Origin: Campylobacteraceae bacterium
GTDB lineage: Bacteria; Campylobacterota; Campylobacteria; Campylobacterales; Sulfurovaceae
Assembly: GCA_027023145.1 (NCBI GenBank)
Contig: JALVWV010000296.1
Location: 1-6,758 of the forward strand
Direction of reading: 5' to 3'
DNA: 6,758 bases
Below are positions 1-5,465 of this stretch, piece after piece (position 1 is the first letter of the stretch; each line of letters opens with the position of its first letter). The notes under the pieces were generated by a model. The model was not told the origin of the DNA. It saw only the letters and a program-made list of their open reading frames with translations, and searched no databases. A program made the translations under genes and the position numbers.

Positions 1-474
1 GTTGTCGTTGGAGTACCACAGTCGCACCCCGTCGCCGCGCAATCCCAGCTCGAAGGGTTTAGAGGTGATCCAGTTGTCGCTGATGTTGGACTCATCCACC
101 TGCTGCAGATCGATCCCGAAGAGGCAATCTTCGATCCGGTTATGGGTAATCGTGCAGTGGGCAGCCTTGGCAACCGCAATGCCCGCATCGACCCGCTCGT
201 GCTCAGCGCCGCTGTGACGGATGGTCACATTGGTGAGGGTGACAAACGAACTGGTAATCCGCACCACCGTACCGTTGCCATCCCCTTCGATGATCGCTTT
301 TTGGTTTTTCCCATCGAGGATCAGCGGTTTATTGATGACGATATTGCCCCGGTAGACCCCGGCAGGCAGCTCGAGTCGGGCACCCGAAGGTGCCGCATCG
401 ATCGCTGCCTGCAGCGCATTGTTTGCACCAGCAGTACTGAACAATGCTAAAAGGATCACTCCGAGTCGTCTCAC
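1..474 (-). CDS. nosD: NosD, periplasmic accessory protein for N2O reductase (N-terminal part, runs off window)
   Basis: NosD is a periplasmic parallel-beta-helix protein needed for maturation of N2O reductase, acting with the NosFY ABC transporter. Only the first 158 codons are here; the family is usually about 400 residues or more. The start is GTG at 474, with a purine-rich AAGTAAGGG just upstream that overlaps the end of nosB. Residues 1-17 form a short Sec signal peptide (MRRLGVILLALFSTAGA). From about residue 38 the NosD pattern follows: PAGVYRGN, then INKPLILDG (48-55), the helix-repeat turns TLTNVTIRHSG (79-89) and DAGIAV (96-101), then DCLFGIDL (116-123) and the highly characteristic RGDGVRLWYSN (146-156). 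It follows nosB after 10 nt and is surely co-transcribed with it. The non-ATG start is mildly unusual; no in-frame ATG fits better. Confidence 0.93.
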   Translation of the reverse strand, partial: MRRLGVILLALFSTAGANNALQAAIDAAPSGARLELPAGVYRGNIVINKPLILDGKNQKAIIEGDGNGTVVRITSSFVTLTNVTIRHSGAEHERVDAGIAVAKAAHCTITHNRIEDCLFGIDLQQVDESNISDNWITSKPFELGLRGDGVRLWYSNDN

Positions 475-484
475 TACGTTACCC

Positions 485-1273
485 TTACTTCTCTTCAGCC
501 ATTTGCTGCATCGCTTTTTTGCGTGAGACCATCGCGAGGAGGCTCAAGACTGCGATAGCGACCAACAACCAGAAGCCGATCGTGGGGTACGAGTGAGTGG
601 TAAACTGCGCCACTTTACCGTCCCCGAAGACCGTCGGTGTAAAGGGCTTGATTTTGAAAGCCCCCCAGGCATGCATGTGGTGCCCGAACCAGTAGAGCCA
701 GTACGAGTAAAAACCAACGAAAATGAGTGGCAGCGCTACCGGAATAAGCATCAACCAATTCAAGATACGAGAATTGTAGAGGATAAACAATACAAACAGC
801 ACGGCCACTCCGACCAACGCATACGGAGCCGCTGCCCGCAGATACGGAGCACCCCGTTCCATCGGATCCATCCCGATGAAGTGGTTGATCGTCTCCATCT
901 CATGGACATCGCCGCTGAAACCGTCAAAATGGTAATAGACCGGGATGCCGTTGGGGAAAGATTCCTTGGGGTAGTTGGGGGCTTCGAGGGCGACGTACCA
1001 GATTGGAGCGGTCGCGACGGAGAGCTCGCCGTCGTTCTCGATCATCTTCTTGAGATTACCGGCTGAGCCTTTGGGGGTATCGGGACTGACGTAGCGCCCT
1101 TTCTGGTAATAATCCCACACCTTGTAGGTCAGCGGGGAGAGCTTGTCGGCCTTGTCCGCCGCCACCATCTCCACGACATTGTGGGTGAAGACGGCCGGGA
1201 TGACGAAAAAGTACAACAAAATACCCAGTGCCAACAAAGCAAAGACCCTTGATTTGGTCAATGAACTGTTCAT
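485..1273 (-). CDS. nosB: NosB-like four-helix membrane protein of the clade II nos cluster
   Basis: This 262-residue integral membrane protein lies directly between nosZ and nosD, the position held by nosB in clade II (c-nos) clusters such as that of Wolinella succinogenes. Its exact biochemical role is not established as far as I know; it is thought to support N2O respiration. Four hydrophobic segments are visible, at about residues 10-30, 148-166, 172-196 and 231-249. A hydrophilic loop of about 115 residues (32-147) between the first two is probably periplasmic. A His-rich motif GHHMHAWGAFKIKPFTP (197-213) follows the third helix and is the likeliest functional site. The C-terminus is charged (SRKKAMQQMAEEK). 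The start at 1273 is backed by AAGGAG seven nt upstream. It has its own inferred Crp/Fnr-type promoter in the 162-bp gap after nosZ. The gene name rests mainly on context and topology. Confidence 0.85.
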   Translation of the reverse strand: MNSSLTKSRVFALLALGILLYFFVIPAVFTHNVVEMVAADKADKLSPLTYKVWDYYQKGRYVSPDTPKGSAGNLKKMIENDGELSVATAPIWYVALEAPNYPKESFPNGIPVYYHFDGFSGDVHEMETINHFIGMDPMERGAPYLRAAAPYALVGVAVLFVLFILYNSRILNWLMLIPVALPLIFVGFYSYWLYWFGHHMHAWGAFKIKPFTPTVFGDGKVAQFTTHSYPTIGFWLLVAIAVLSLLAMVSRKKAMQQMAEEK

Positions 1274-1283
1274 AGTAACTCCT
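1274..1283 (-). promoter_or_regulatory. Ribosome binding site of nosB
   Basis: Read on the minus strand, AAGGAGTTACT precedes the ATG at 1273. This is a near-consensus Shine-Dalgarno at normal spacing and fixes the nosB start. Confidence 0.8.
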
Positions 1284-1299
1284 TATTTTAGTCGAATTG

Positions 1300-1305
1300 A
1301 TTGTA
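1300..1305 (-). promoter_or_regulatory. Inferred -10 box of an internal nosB promoter
   Basis: TACAAT on the minus strand (one mismatch to TATAAT) is centred 32 bp downstream of the centre of the Fnr-type operator at 1328-1341. That is the spacing expected of a class II Crp/Fnr-activated promoter, with the operator near -41.5. The start point would be near 1293, giving a leader of about 20 nt to nosB. No -35 box is evident, as is usual when the activator occupies that place. Confidence 0.55.
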
Positions 1306-1327
1306 CATCAATCACCCTTACCATGCA

Positions 1328-1341
1328 TTGACACATATCAA
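1328..1341 (-). promoter_or_regulatory. Crp/Fnr-family operator upstream of nosB
   Basis: TTGACACATATCAA fits the TTGAy-N4-ATCAA form of Crp/Fnr-family sites. It differs at one base of 14 from the operator upstream of nosZ. Wolinella is known to use Nss-type Crp/Fnr regulators for nitrogen-oxide respiration; which regulator binds here cannot be read from the sequence. A further TATCAAT copy lies at 1349-1355, 13 bp from the one inside the operator. Confidence 0.65.
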
Positions 1342-1383
1342 TAATCGCTATCAATTGCATAATACGGGTGATGGATGATACGG

Positions 1384-1425
1384 ACAGGGCAGGTGCCCGG
1401 GGAGCGTGACTCCCTAGCGGCCTGT
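1384..1425 (-). other. Stem-loop in the nosZ-nosB gap
   Basis: Just after the nosZ stop, an outer stem (ACAGG 1384-1388 with CCTGT 1421-1425) encloses an inner stem (GGGAG 1400-1404 with CTCCC 1410-1414, loop of five). An alternative small hairpin GGGCA/TGCCC lies at 1387-1398. No T-run follows in the direction of transcription, so it does not look like an intrinsic terminator. It may protect the 3' end of a nosZ-only message or mark a processing site. That role is inferred. Confidence 0.45.
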
Positions 1426-1435
1426 AAATCGGGGG

Positions 1436-4033
1436 TTAGAACAGGTTGGCGTTCTTCTCGACCCACTTGAAGTATTCGATGATGTCTTTGATCTGCTGGT
1501 CACTCATGCCCTGGTTCGGCATGCGCAGATTGAAGTAGTTGATCATCGAGTCAACGTACGGATCCTTGAACTTGGACTTGGGATCCTTGATAAATTCTGC
1601 GACCCACTTCTCACCATTTTCGTGGCGCTGGAGGACACCGGTGAGGTCAGGACCAGAGGAGACTTTTCCGATGACATGGCATCCGCCGCATCCACCTTCG
1701 TTGAAGGCTTCCTGCCCTCTCTTGGCTGCTTCACTCATCGGGGTGGCGATCTTCTTGACCAGCAGGTCTTTGGCACGGATACCGACGTCGGCGGTTTTAA
1801 CCATATATTGCCAGATCATGTTCTCAAACAGGATCGCTTTGTTGAGATCCCCTGCTTTGACCGCTGCATCCGACTTCTTCTTCTGCTCGGCGATCTTGCC
1901 GTACTGATCGAGGGCGTCGGTGACGAGGTTTTTGACAACCGGGTATTTCTCGAAGTGGTTAGCTTTGAGGAATTTGACGACCGACTGGATGACCGCATCG
2001 GTCGCTTTGTTGGTTGCGACGGTTTTGTCATACTCAGCCTTAAGTTGCTCCGGTGTCATTTTGTTCATTTTGAGTTTAGCAGCTGCCTCGTATTTTTTGT
2101 TGGGATCTTTGACCATCAGGTATCCCATCATCTCGAGGTGGAGTGCCGAACAGAACTCGGTACAGTAGTACGGGAAGACCCCTTCCATATCAGCCTTGAA
2201 GGTAACAGAGACTGTTTTACCCGGCTCGAGTGACGTGTGGACATTGTAGAGATCCACGGTAAAGCCGTGTGTCTCATCCTCTGCCCGCTCAAGGTTGGTC
2301 AGATAGAAAGTAACCGTGTCACCCTTGTTGACGGTGACGTGCTCAGGGTTGATGTGTGAGCGCACCATGGTACCGTAGACATAGACATGGTTGCCCTTGC
2401 GAACGATCTTCTCTTGTCCAGCCAACGTCTTACCGACATGGGTTTTACCGGTAAAGGCACTGGTTCCCATCTTGTAGCGTACTTCGGTATGAAGCTTGCT
2501 TGCCCGGATGGCCACCGCTTGGTGAGGCTCACCGAGGGGAATCGGCATATCATAGAGCAACTGCATTTTCTTGCCACGGATGTCGATCAACTGGTGGTTC
2601 TGCGGATGTAGAGGGCCGATTTCGTTGAAGCGGTCGATGGCGAGTTTGTTCAGAGCGATGATGTATTCACCCTGAGGATCTTCGGTTTTACCTTCCATTC
2701 CGCAGAGGTGTCCGATGTTGTAGTTGACGTTCTGGCGATCAATAACTTTACAGTTTTTGTAATCCCAGCGTACGACTTGAGAATCAACATACAAAGAGGT
2801 GTAGATTTCTCCGTCTTTCCAATTCTTACCGTATTGGTTATGCAAGGGACCAAGGCCAAGCTGTGCTTGACAGTGGGCAGCAGCTTTGAGGTCAAGAATG
2901 GGGATACCGAAAGGGTCTTTCCCTGCATACTTCTTGTCGGCGATCAGTTTTTTGATCTTCGCCCACTCATAGACCGTCGCATGGGTATCGAGCTTACCAC
3001 AGACAACGATGTATTTTCCGTCAGGAGAGACATCGACACCGTGAGGAGACTTGGGCTCGGGGATCAGGAACAACGCGTCGTTTTTGACCGCGACATCGAT
3101 GGGGACAACTCGGTGACCGTTGATGACCTTCACGTTCTTGGGATCTTCGGCCAATTTGGCGAGTTTCTTCCAGTTATAGACCTGCAGGAAATCGGTATCG
3201 TTACGTGAACAACCCGCTTCAAACGGCGGTAGACCTTTTTCAATCCCTCCAGTGTACATCTCAGAGTTGAAACTGTTGGTGAAGCCCCAACCTGCCGATG
3301 CCTCTTTACCGGCATCGGAAAGATCCTGCATATAGGGAGGCATTTCGATGGTGAAGGATTTCTTCGGCTCAATTCGCCCTTTGTCATGATTGAATTTCCA
3401 AACGGTCACACCACCACGGTACGTCTCAGCATACTCATCCATAGGGTGGTAGTTGTTGTCCAAAGGTGCCGCATACTGGCACGCTTCGAGAATGTACTCA
3501 GAGTTAGGAGTGAAGAAGGCTCCACCGTGGTCGGATTTGAAGACCGGGTTGACAACGATCTGCTTGGTCACAAAGTCTTTGAGATCAATAACCGCAATAC
3601 GGGGGTTGGCCTTGTCATTGATAACAAGCCATTTACCGTCGTATTTACCGTTGGTTTCTGAGATCGCCGGGTGGTGAGTATCCCCCCAGGTGATCTTGTG
3701 ACCCCGGATGTTTCCTTCTGCAAGGATCTTTTTGGTGTCGTCATCATAACCCCATCCCTGCCAGGGCTCCGGGGTAAAGACACCGATGTACTTGAGGATC
3801 CGCATCGACGGTACGCCGTATGCGATCATTTGTCCGGATTGTCCGCCGGAGCTGAACACGATATACTTATCGCGTCCACCGCTGGGTGTGTAGGTTTTGG
3901 CCGCCGCCAGCAGGTCTTGCTGACTCAAGCCTCTGTCTTTCATCACTTTTTCGAGTTCGGATGCGCCAAAAGCCGTAGAGGCAGCAACCGCTGACCCGAG
4001 AAGCAGTGCTGAAAGTTTGTTCATGTGCTTCAT
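1436..4033 (-). CDS. nosZ: Nitrous oxide reductase, clade II, with C-terminal cytochrome c domain
   Basis: The 865-residue periplasmic copper enzyme reduces N2O to N2 as the terminal oxidase of N2O respiration. Residues 1-24 are a Sec signal peptide (cut near AFGA/S) with no twin arginine, the mark of clade II. A beta-propeller carries all seven CuZ histidines: H120 and H121 (GDTHHP), H169 (SDHGG), H331 (SPHGV), H398 (GPLHNQY), H442 (IGHLCG) and H504 (GEPHQA). The cupredoxin domain holds the CuA ligands H589, C624, C628, H632 and M635 (CTEFCSALHLEM), with E626 at the carbonyl-ligand position, as in cytochrome oxidase subunit II. A helical linker (about 645-770) leads to a cytochrome c domain with heme motif CGGCH (782-786) and probable axial Met 838 or 843. 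Length is normal for the Campylobacterota form, and the gene is intact. The start at 4033 is chosen for AGGAGG upstream and the signal peptide; ATG at 4024 is the alternative. Confidence 0.98.
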   Translation of the reverse strand: MKHMNKLSALLLGSAVAASTAFGASELEKVMKDRGLSQQDLLAAAKTYTPSGGRDKYIVFSSGGQSGQMIAYGVPSMRILKYIGVFTPEPWQGWGYDDDTKKILAEGNIRGHKITWGDTHHPAISETNGKYDGKWLVINDKANPRIAVIDLKDFVTKQIVVNPVFKSDHGGAFFTPNSEYILEACQYAAPLDNNYHPMDEYAETYRGGVTVWKFNHDKGRIEPKKSFTIEMPPYMQDLSDAGKEASAGWGFTNSFNSEMYTGGIEKGLPPFEAGCSRNDTDFLQVYNWKKLAKLAEDPKNVKVINGHRVVPIDVAVKNDALFLIPEPKSPHGVDVSPDGKYIVVCGKLDTHATVYEWAKIKKLIADKKYAGKDPFGIPILDLKAAAHCQAQLGLGPLHNQYGKNWKDGEIYTSLYVDSQVVRWDYKNCKVIDRQNVNYNIGHLCGMEGKTEDPQGEYIIALNKLAIDRFNEIGPLHPQNHQLIDIRGKKMQLLYDMPIPLGEPHQAVAIRASKLHTEVRYKMGTSAFTGKTHVGKTLAGQEKIVRKGNHVYVYGTMVRSHINPEHVTVNKGDTVTFYLTNLERAEDETHGFTVDLYNVHTSLEPGKTVSVTFKADMEGVFPYYCTEFCSALHLEMMGYLMVKDPNKKYEAAAKLKMNKMTPEQLKAEYDKTVATNKATDAVIQSVVKFLKANHFEKYPVVKNLVTDALDQYGKIAEQKKKSDAAVKAGDLNKAILFENMIWQYMVKTADVGIRAKDLLVKKIATPMSEAAKRGQEAFNEGGCGGCHVIGKVSSGPDLTGVLQRHENGEKWVAEFIKDPKSKFKDPYVDSMINYFNLRMPNQGMSDQQIKDIIEYFKWVEKNANLF

Positions 4034-4037
4034 GTTT

Positions 4038-4043
4038 CCTCCT
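4038..4043 (-). promoter_or_regulatory. Ribosome binding site of nosZ, decides the start
   Basis: A perfect AGGAGG on the minus strand lies 4 nt before the ATG at 4033 and 13 nt before the next in-frame ATG at 4024. The spacing to the first is slightly short and to the second slightly long, so 4033 is preferred. The site is about 10 bp outside the left end of the inserted element, so it belongs to the original leader. Confidence 0.8.
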
Positions 4044-4053
4044 AATTTAAGAT

Positions 4054-4086
4054 AAGGGCACCTCAAATAATAGGTCGTACCCACAA
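4054..4086 (+). repeat. Left terminal inverted repeat of the MITE-like element
   Basis: It begins AAGGGCACCTC and ends TACCCACAA. It pairs with 4291-4323 with only two mismatches (positions 4065 and 4077). It is the end nearer nosZ. Confidence 0.85.
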
Positions 4087-4091
4087 CATCT

Positions 4092-4177
4092 CCAGCTTTT
4101 GTCCAGGCAAGGCATCGCTTCGCAGGCATAGCCGTAGCTACGTCAAGAAGCGATAACGCCGTATGGGCGAAAGCTGG
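4092..4177. repeat. Internal hairpin A of the element
   Basis: CCAGCTTT (4092-4099) pairs with AAAGCTGG (4170-4177), and ATCGCTTC (4114-4121) pairs with GAAGCGAT (4147-4154). CCGTAGCTACG (4132-4142), itself nearly palindromic, sits at the tip. The nested pairing suggests a folded form as RNA or single-stranded DNA. Confidence 0.65.
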
Positions 4178-4191
4178 TGATGCCCGCAGGG

Positions 4192-4290
4192 TGGGCTTTG
4201 CAGACGCGATCTTTTACTTGATGCTCTCTTCACCGTAGCTACGGCTACGCTTTGAGAGCCTCAAGCAAAATCTCACATCTGCAAAGCCCA
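4192..4290. repeat. Internal hairpin B of the element
   Basis: TGGGCTTTGCAGA (4192-4204) is perfectly inverted at 4278-4290, directly abutting the right terminal repeat. Weaker pairing continues inward (CTTGATGCTCTC with GAGAGCCTCAAG). The centre again carries CCGTAGCTACG (4233-4243), followed by GGCTACG, which can form a short tip stem. Confidence 0.65.
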
Positions 4291-4323
4291 TTGTGGGTAT
4301 GACCTATTATTCGAGGTGCCCTT
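4291..4323 (-). repeat. Right terminal inverted repeat of the MITE-like element
   Basis: Inverted partner of 4054-4086 (31 of 33 bases). Its outer edge falls about 7-8 bp downstream of the inferred nosZ transcription start. Confidence 0.85.
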
Positions 4324-4336
4324 TGGTCACACAACG

Positions 4337-4344
4337 ATAATGTA
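4337..4344 (-). promoter_or_regulatory. Inferred -10 region of the nosZ promoter
   Basis: On the minus strand TACATTAT offers TACATT or CATTAT as a -10 hexamer, centred 31 or 33 bp downstream of the operator centre at 4372.5. This is again class II Crp/Fnr spacing. The start point would be near 4330-4332, just outside the element. The region mirrors the nosB promoter, where TACAAT sits 32 bp from its operator. Confidence 0.5.
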
Positions 4345-4361
4345 CCATGGTTCCCGCCTGT

Positions 4362-4383
4362 GAGATTGACACACATCAATCTC
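4362..4383 (-). promoter_or_regulatory. Crp/Fnr-family operator upstream of nosZ
   Basis: The core TTGACACACATCAA (4366-4379) lies inside a 22-bp dyad whose arms GAGATTGA and TCAATCTC are perfectly inverted around a 6-bp centre. It has the same core as the nosB operator, with one base different. It is likely bound by an Fnr/Nss-type activator responding to nitrogen oxides or low oxygen; the exact regulator is not in the window. It lies about 330 bp from the nosZ start codon only because the 270-bp element intervenes. Confidence 0.7.
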
Positions 4384-4422
4384 CGTGCAGAACAATGACC
4401 ATTAACGTACTCTGTAATCATA

Positions 4423-4445
4423 CCCAAAGCCCAGTCGCTTTTGGG
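4423..4445 (-). terminator. Possible stem-loop terminator after the response regulator
   Basis: CCCAAAGC (4423-4430) pairs with GCTTTTGGG (4437-4445) with one bulged base. It lies about 50 nt past the response regulator stop codon and before the nosZ operator. No T-run follows on either strand, so an intrinsic terminator is not shown. The position would suit separating the regulator transcript from nosZ. Confidence 0.25.
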
Positions 4446-4493
4446 TCGCGGGACAAAAAGAAACCGAAAAGAAACTGTTATACGTTTAGAAAG

Positions 4494-5186
4494 TTACGCT
4501 TGAATAACGTATCCAAGCTTCCCAACAGTCTCAACGACTTCCTCGGGAAGTTTTTTACGAAGCTTGAAGACAAGATTTTTGAGTGCGGAGGGGGGTGCCT
4601 CTTCGTAGACGTAGATTTTCTCTTCGATGGTTTGTTTGGTGACGAGGTTGCCCCGGTGTGCCAGCAGTAGCTCGACCAGCTCGATCTCTTTGGCCGTGAG
4701 GAGGATCGGCGTGCCCTCATGCACAAACTGTTTGTTTTCCAGATCATAAGAGAGGGTCGGTGTGATAGGGGTCAGGGTATGGTGCTCCCGGTAGAGTTTG
4801 GCCGCACAGTCGGCCAGTACGCGGGAGAGATCGCTCTCTTTGACCGGTTTGACCAAGTACTCGACGAGTGAAAGTTTGATCGATTCCAGCAGAAAGTCCT
4901 GATCGGTGTAGGCACTCGTGACGACGATGGGGGTCTCGGTATCTTTGAGGCGAATTTTTTTGACCAGATCCAACCCGCTGAGCCGGGGCATTTTGATGTC
5001 GGTGATGACGATGTCCGGTCGATGCTTACGGTAGAGCTCGTACGCTTCCTCCCCGTCAGCGGCCGTATAGACTTCCTGCACATACAGCAACAACACCCGC
5101 CGGAAACTCTCCCGAAGCCGCTCTTCGTCTTCGGCCAGCAGCAAGGTGCTCTTGCTCAGAAGTATTTCGTATTGTTCTTCCATCAT
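4494..5186 (-). CDS. OmpR-type response regulator
   Basis: This is a 230-residue two-component response regulator. The receiver domain (about 13-130) has the acidic pocket E19-D20-E21, phosphorylation site D63 in VITDIKMPRLSG, the switch residues T90/S91 and K113-P114. The winged-helix DNA-binding domain (about 150-230) has TAKEIELVELLLAHRG, the recognition-helix stretch SALKNLVFKLRKKL and the closing wing GKLGYVI, as in the OmpR/PhoB family. It probably acts as a transcription factor once phosphorylated by the divergent histidine kinase at 5466. The start at 5186 has GAGG 8 nt upstream; the second ATG at 5183 cannot be excluded. It is on the same strand as nosZ but 460 bp away, with a separate nosZ promoter between. 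Control of nos by it is possible from position only. Its own promoter is not clear: TAGAAT at 5199-5204 would leave almost no leader. Confidence 0.93.
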   Translation of the reverse strand: MMEEQYEILLSKSTLLLAEDEERLRESFRRVLLLYVQEVYTAADGEEAYELYRKHRPDIVITDIKMPRLSGLDLVKKIRLKDTETPIVVTSAYTDQDFLLESIKLSLVEYLVKPVKESDLSRVLADCAAKLYREHHTLTPITPTLSYDLENKQFVHEGTPILLTAKEIELVELLLAHRGNLVTKQTIEEKIYVYEEAPPSALKNLVFKLRKKLPEEVVETVGKLGYVIQA

Positions 5187-5236
5187 TGTGTTTGCCTCAT
5201 TCTACTTATGCAACCGGTGGATATTTATCCAACTTT

Positions 5237-5257
5237 GGAGACAGGACTTCAGTCCTG
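5237..5257 (+). repeat. REP unit 1 (GGAG-type)
   Basis: GGAG (5237-5240) is followed by the palindrome CAGGACTTCAGTCCTG (5242-5257; 7-bp stem, 2-nt loop). The GGAG-plus-palindrome format is that of REP sequences mobilised by REP-associated tyrosine transposases (RAYTs). Confidence 0.7.
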
Positions 5258-5260
5258 CCT

Positions 5261-5283
5261 GACGGGACTGAAGTCCCTGCTCC
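5261..5283 (-). repeat. REP unit 2 (GGAG-type, inverted)
   Basis: The palindrome GGGACTGAAGTCCC (5264-5277) is followed by the complement of GGAG at 5280-5283. It is identical over 23 bp to unit 4 and nearly abuts unit 1 in the opposite orientation, making a head-to-head pair. Confidence 0.75.
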
Positions 5284-5311
5284 GGATTAGAATAATGCCT
5301 GCCGGGTTAAA

Positions 5312-5334
5312 GGAGCAGGGGCTTTAGCCCCGTT
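5312..5334 (+). repeat. REP unit 3 (GGAG-type, diverged)
   Basis: GGAGCA is followed by the palindrome GGGGCTTTAGCCCC (5318-5331). Compared with units 2 and 4 an A-T stem pair has become G-C by paired changes on both arms, so the hairpin is kept while the sequence drifts. Confidence 0.7.
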
Positions 5335-5361
5335 GAAACAGCGCGATTTTGTGCTGCATTA

Positions 5362-5384
5362 GACGGGACTGAAGTCCCTGCTCC
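5362..5384 (-). repeat. REP unit 4 (GGAG-type, inverted)
   Basis: An exact 23-bp copy of unit 2, 101 bp further on and in the same orientation. With unit 3 it forms a second inverted pair. The units fill the gap between the divergent kinase and regulator genes and stop about 45 bp short of the kinase -10 box. Confidence 0.75.
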
Positions 5385-5431
5385 AATATTCCCGAGTTCG
5401 TGCACAGTCTCTATCCTTATGGTTTGCTGTG

Positions 5432-5437
5432 TATAAT
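5432..5437 (+). promoter_or_regulatory. Inferred -10 box of the histidine kinase promoter
   Basis: A perfect TATAAT lies 28 bp before the ATG at 5466, putting the start point near 5444 with a leader of about 22 nt. No convincing -35 box is seen, which is common for sigma-70 promoters in Campylobacterota. Confidence 0.5.
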
Positions 5438-5465
5438 CATAGCACAAAAGGGTCAAGGAAACACC

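Larger units (their letters stand above)
4054..4323. mobile_element. MITE-like 270-bp element with 33-bp terminal inverted repeats, in the nosZ leader
   Basis: The ends at 4054-4086 and 4291-4323 are inverted copies matching at 31 of 33 positions, starting AAGGGCACCTC. Between them lie two further imperfect hairpins (4092-4177 and 4192-4290), each with the 11-mer CCGTAGCTACG at its core, and no plausible coding sequence. This is the build of a non-autonomous transposable element. No clear target duplication is visible (left flank ...AAGAT, right flank TGGTC...), so the insertion may be old or the exact ends may be shifted by a few bases. The GGGCACCTC-type ends recall some IS5-family termini, but that family link is a guess. 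The element separates the inferred nosZ start point from its ribosome binding site. Confidence 0.75.

Noticed and set aside
142..450. Plus-strand reading frame of 102 codons at the left edge
   Set aside because: It overlaps the real minus-strand nosD, which has the RGDGVRLWYSN signature and follows nosB directly.
1622..2233. Plus-strand reading frame of 203 codons opposite nosZ
   Set aside because: It lies antisense to intact, strongly conserved NosZ coding sequence, has no recognisable domain, and is a by-product of codon use on the other strand. The same holds for 593-1066, 2708-3208 and 3671-3994.
4034..4129. N-terminal extension of nosZ by 32 codons from an ATG at 4129
   Set aside because: It would place the Sec signal peptide inside the protein, has no ribosome binding site, and mostly translates the inserted element. 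The ATG at 4033 has AGGAGG and a proper signal peptide.
4054..4323. Riboswitch or conserved leader RNA of nosZ
   Set aside because: The near-perfect terminal inverted repeats and nested palindromes point to a mobile element. No known riboswitch core was recognised. A regulatory effect of the folded leader remains possible.
4046..4331. Target-site duplication flanking the 270-bp element
   Set aside because: The bases next to the ends (AAGAT on the left, TGGTC on the right, or GATAA and TTTGG if the ends are two bases shorter) do not match as a direct repeat, so none is claimed.
5237..5384. CRISPR array made of the repeated hairpins
   Set aside because: Units alternate in orientation, the spacing is irregular (a few bases to about 28), and there are only two exact copies. 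The GGAG-plus-palindrome form fits REP sequences.
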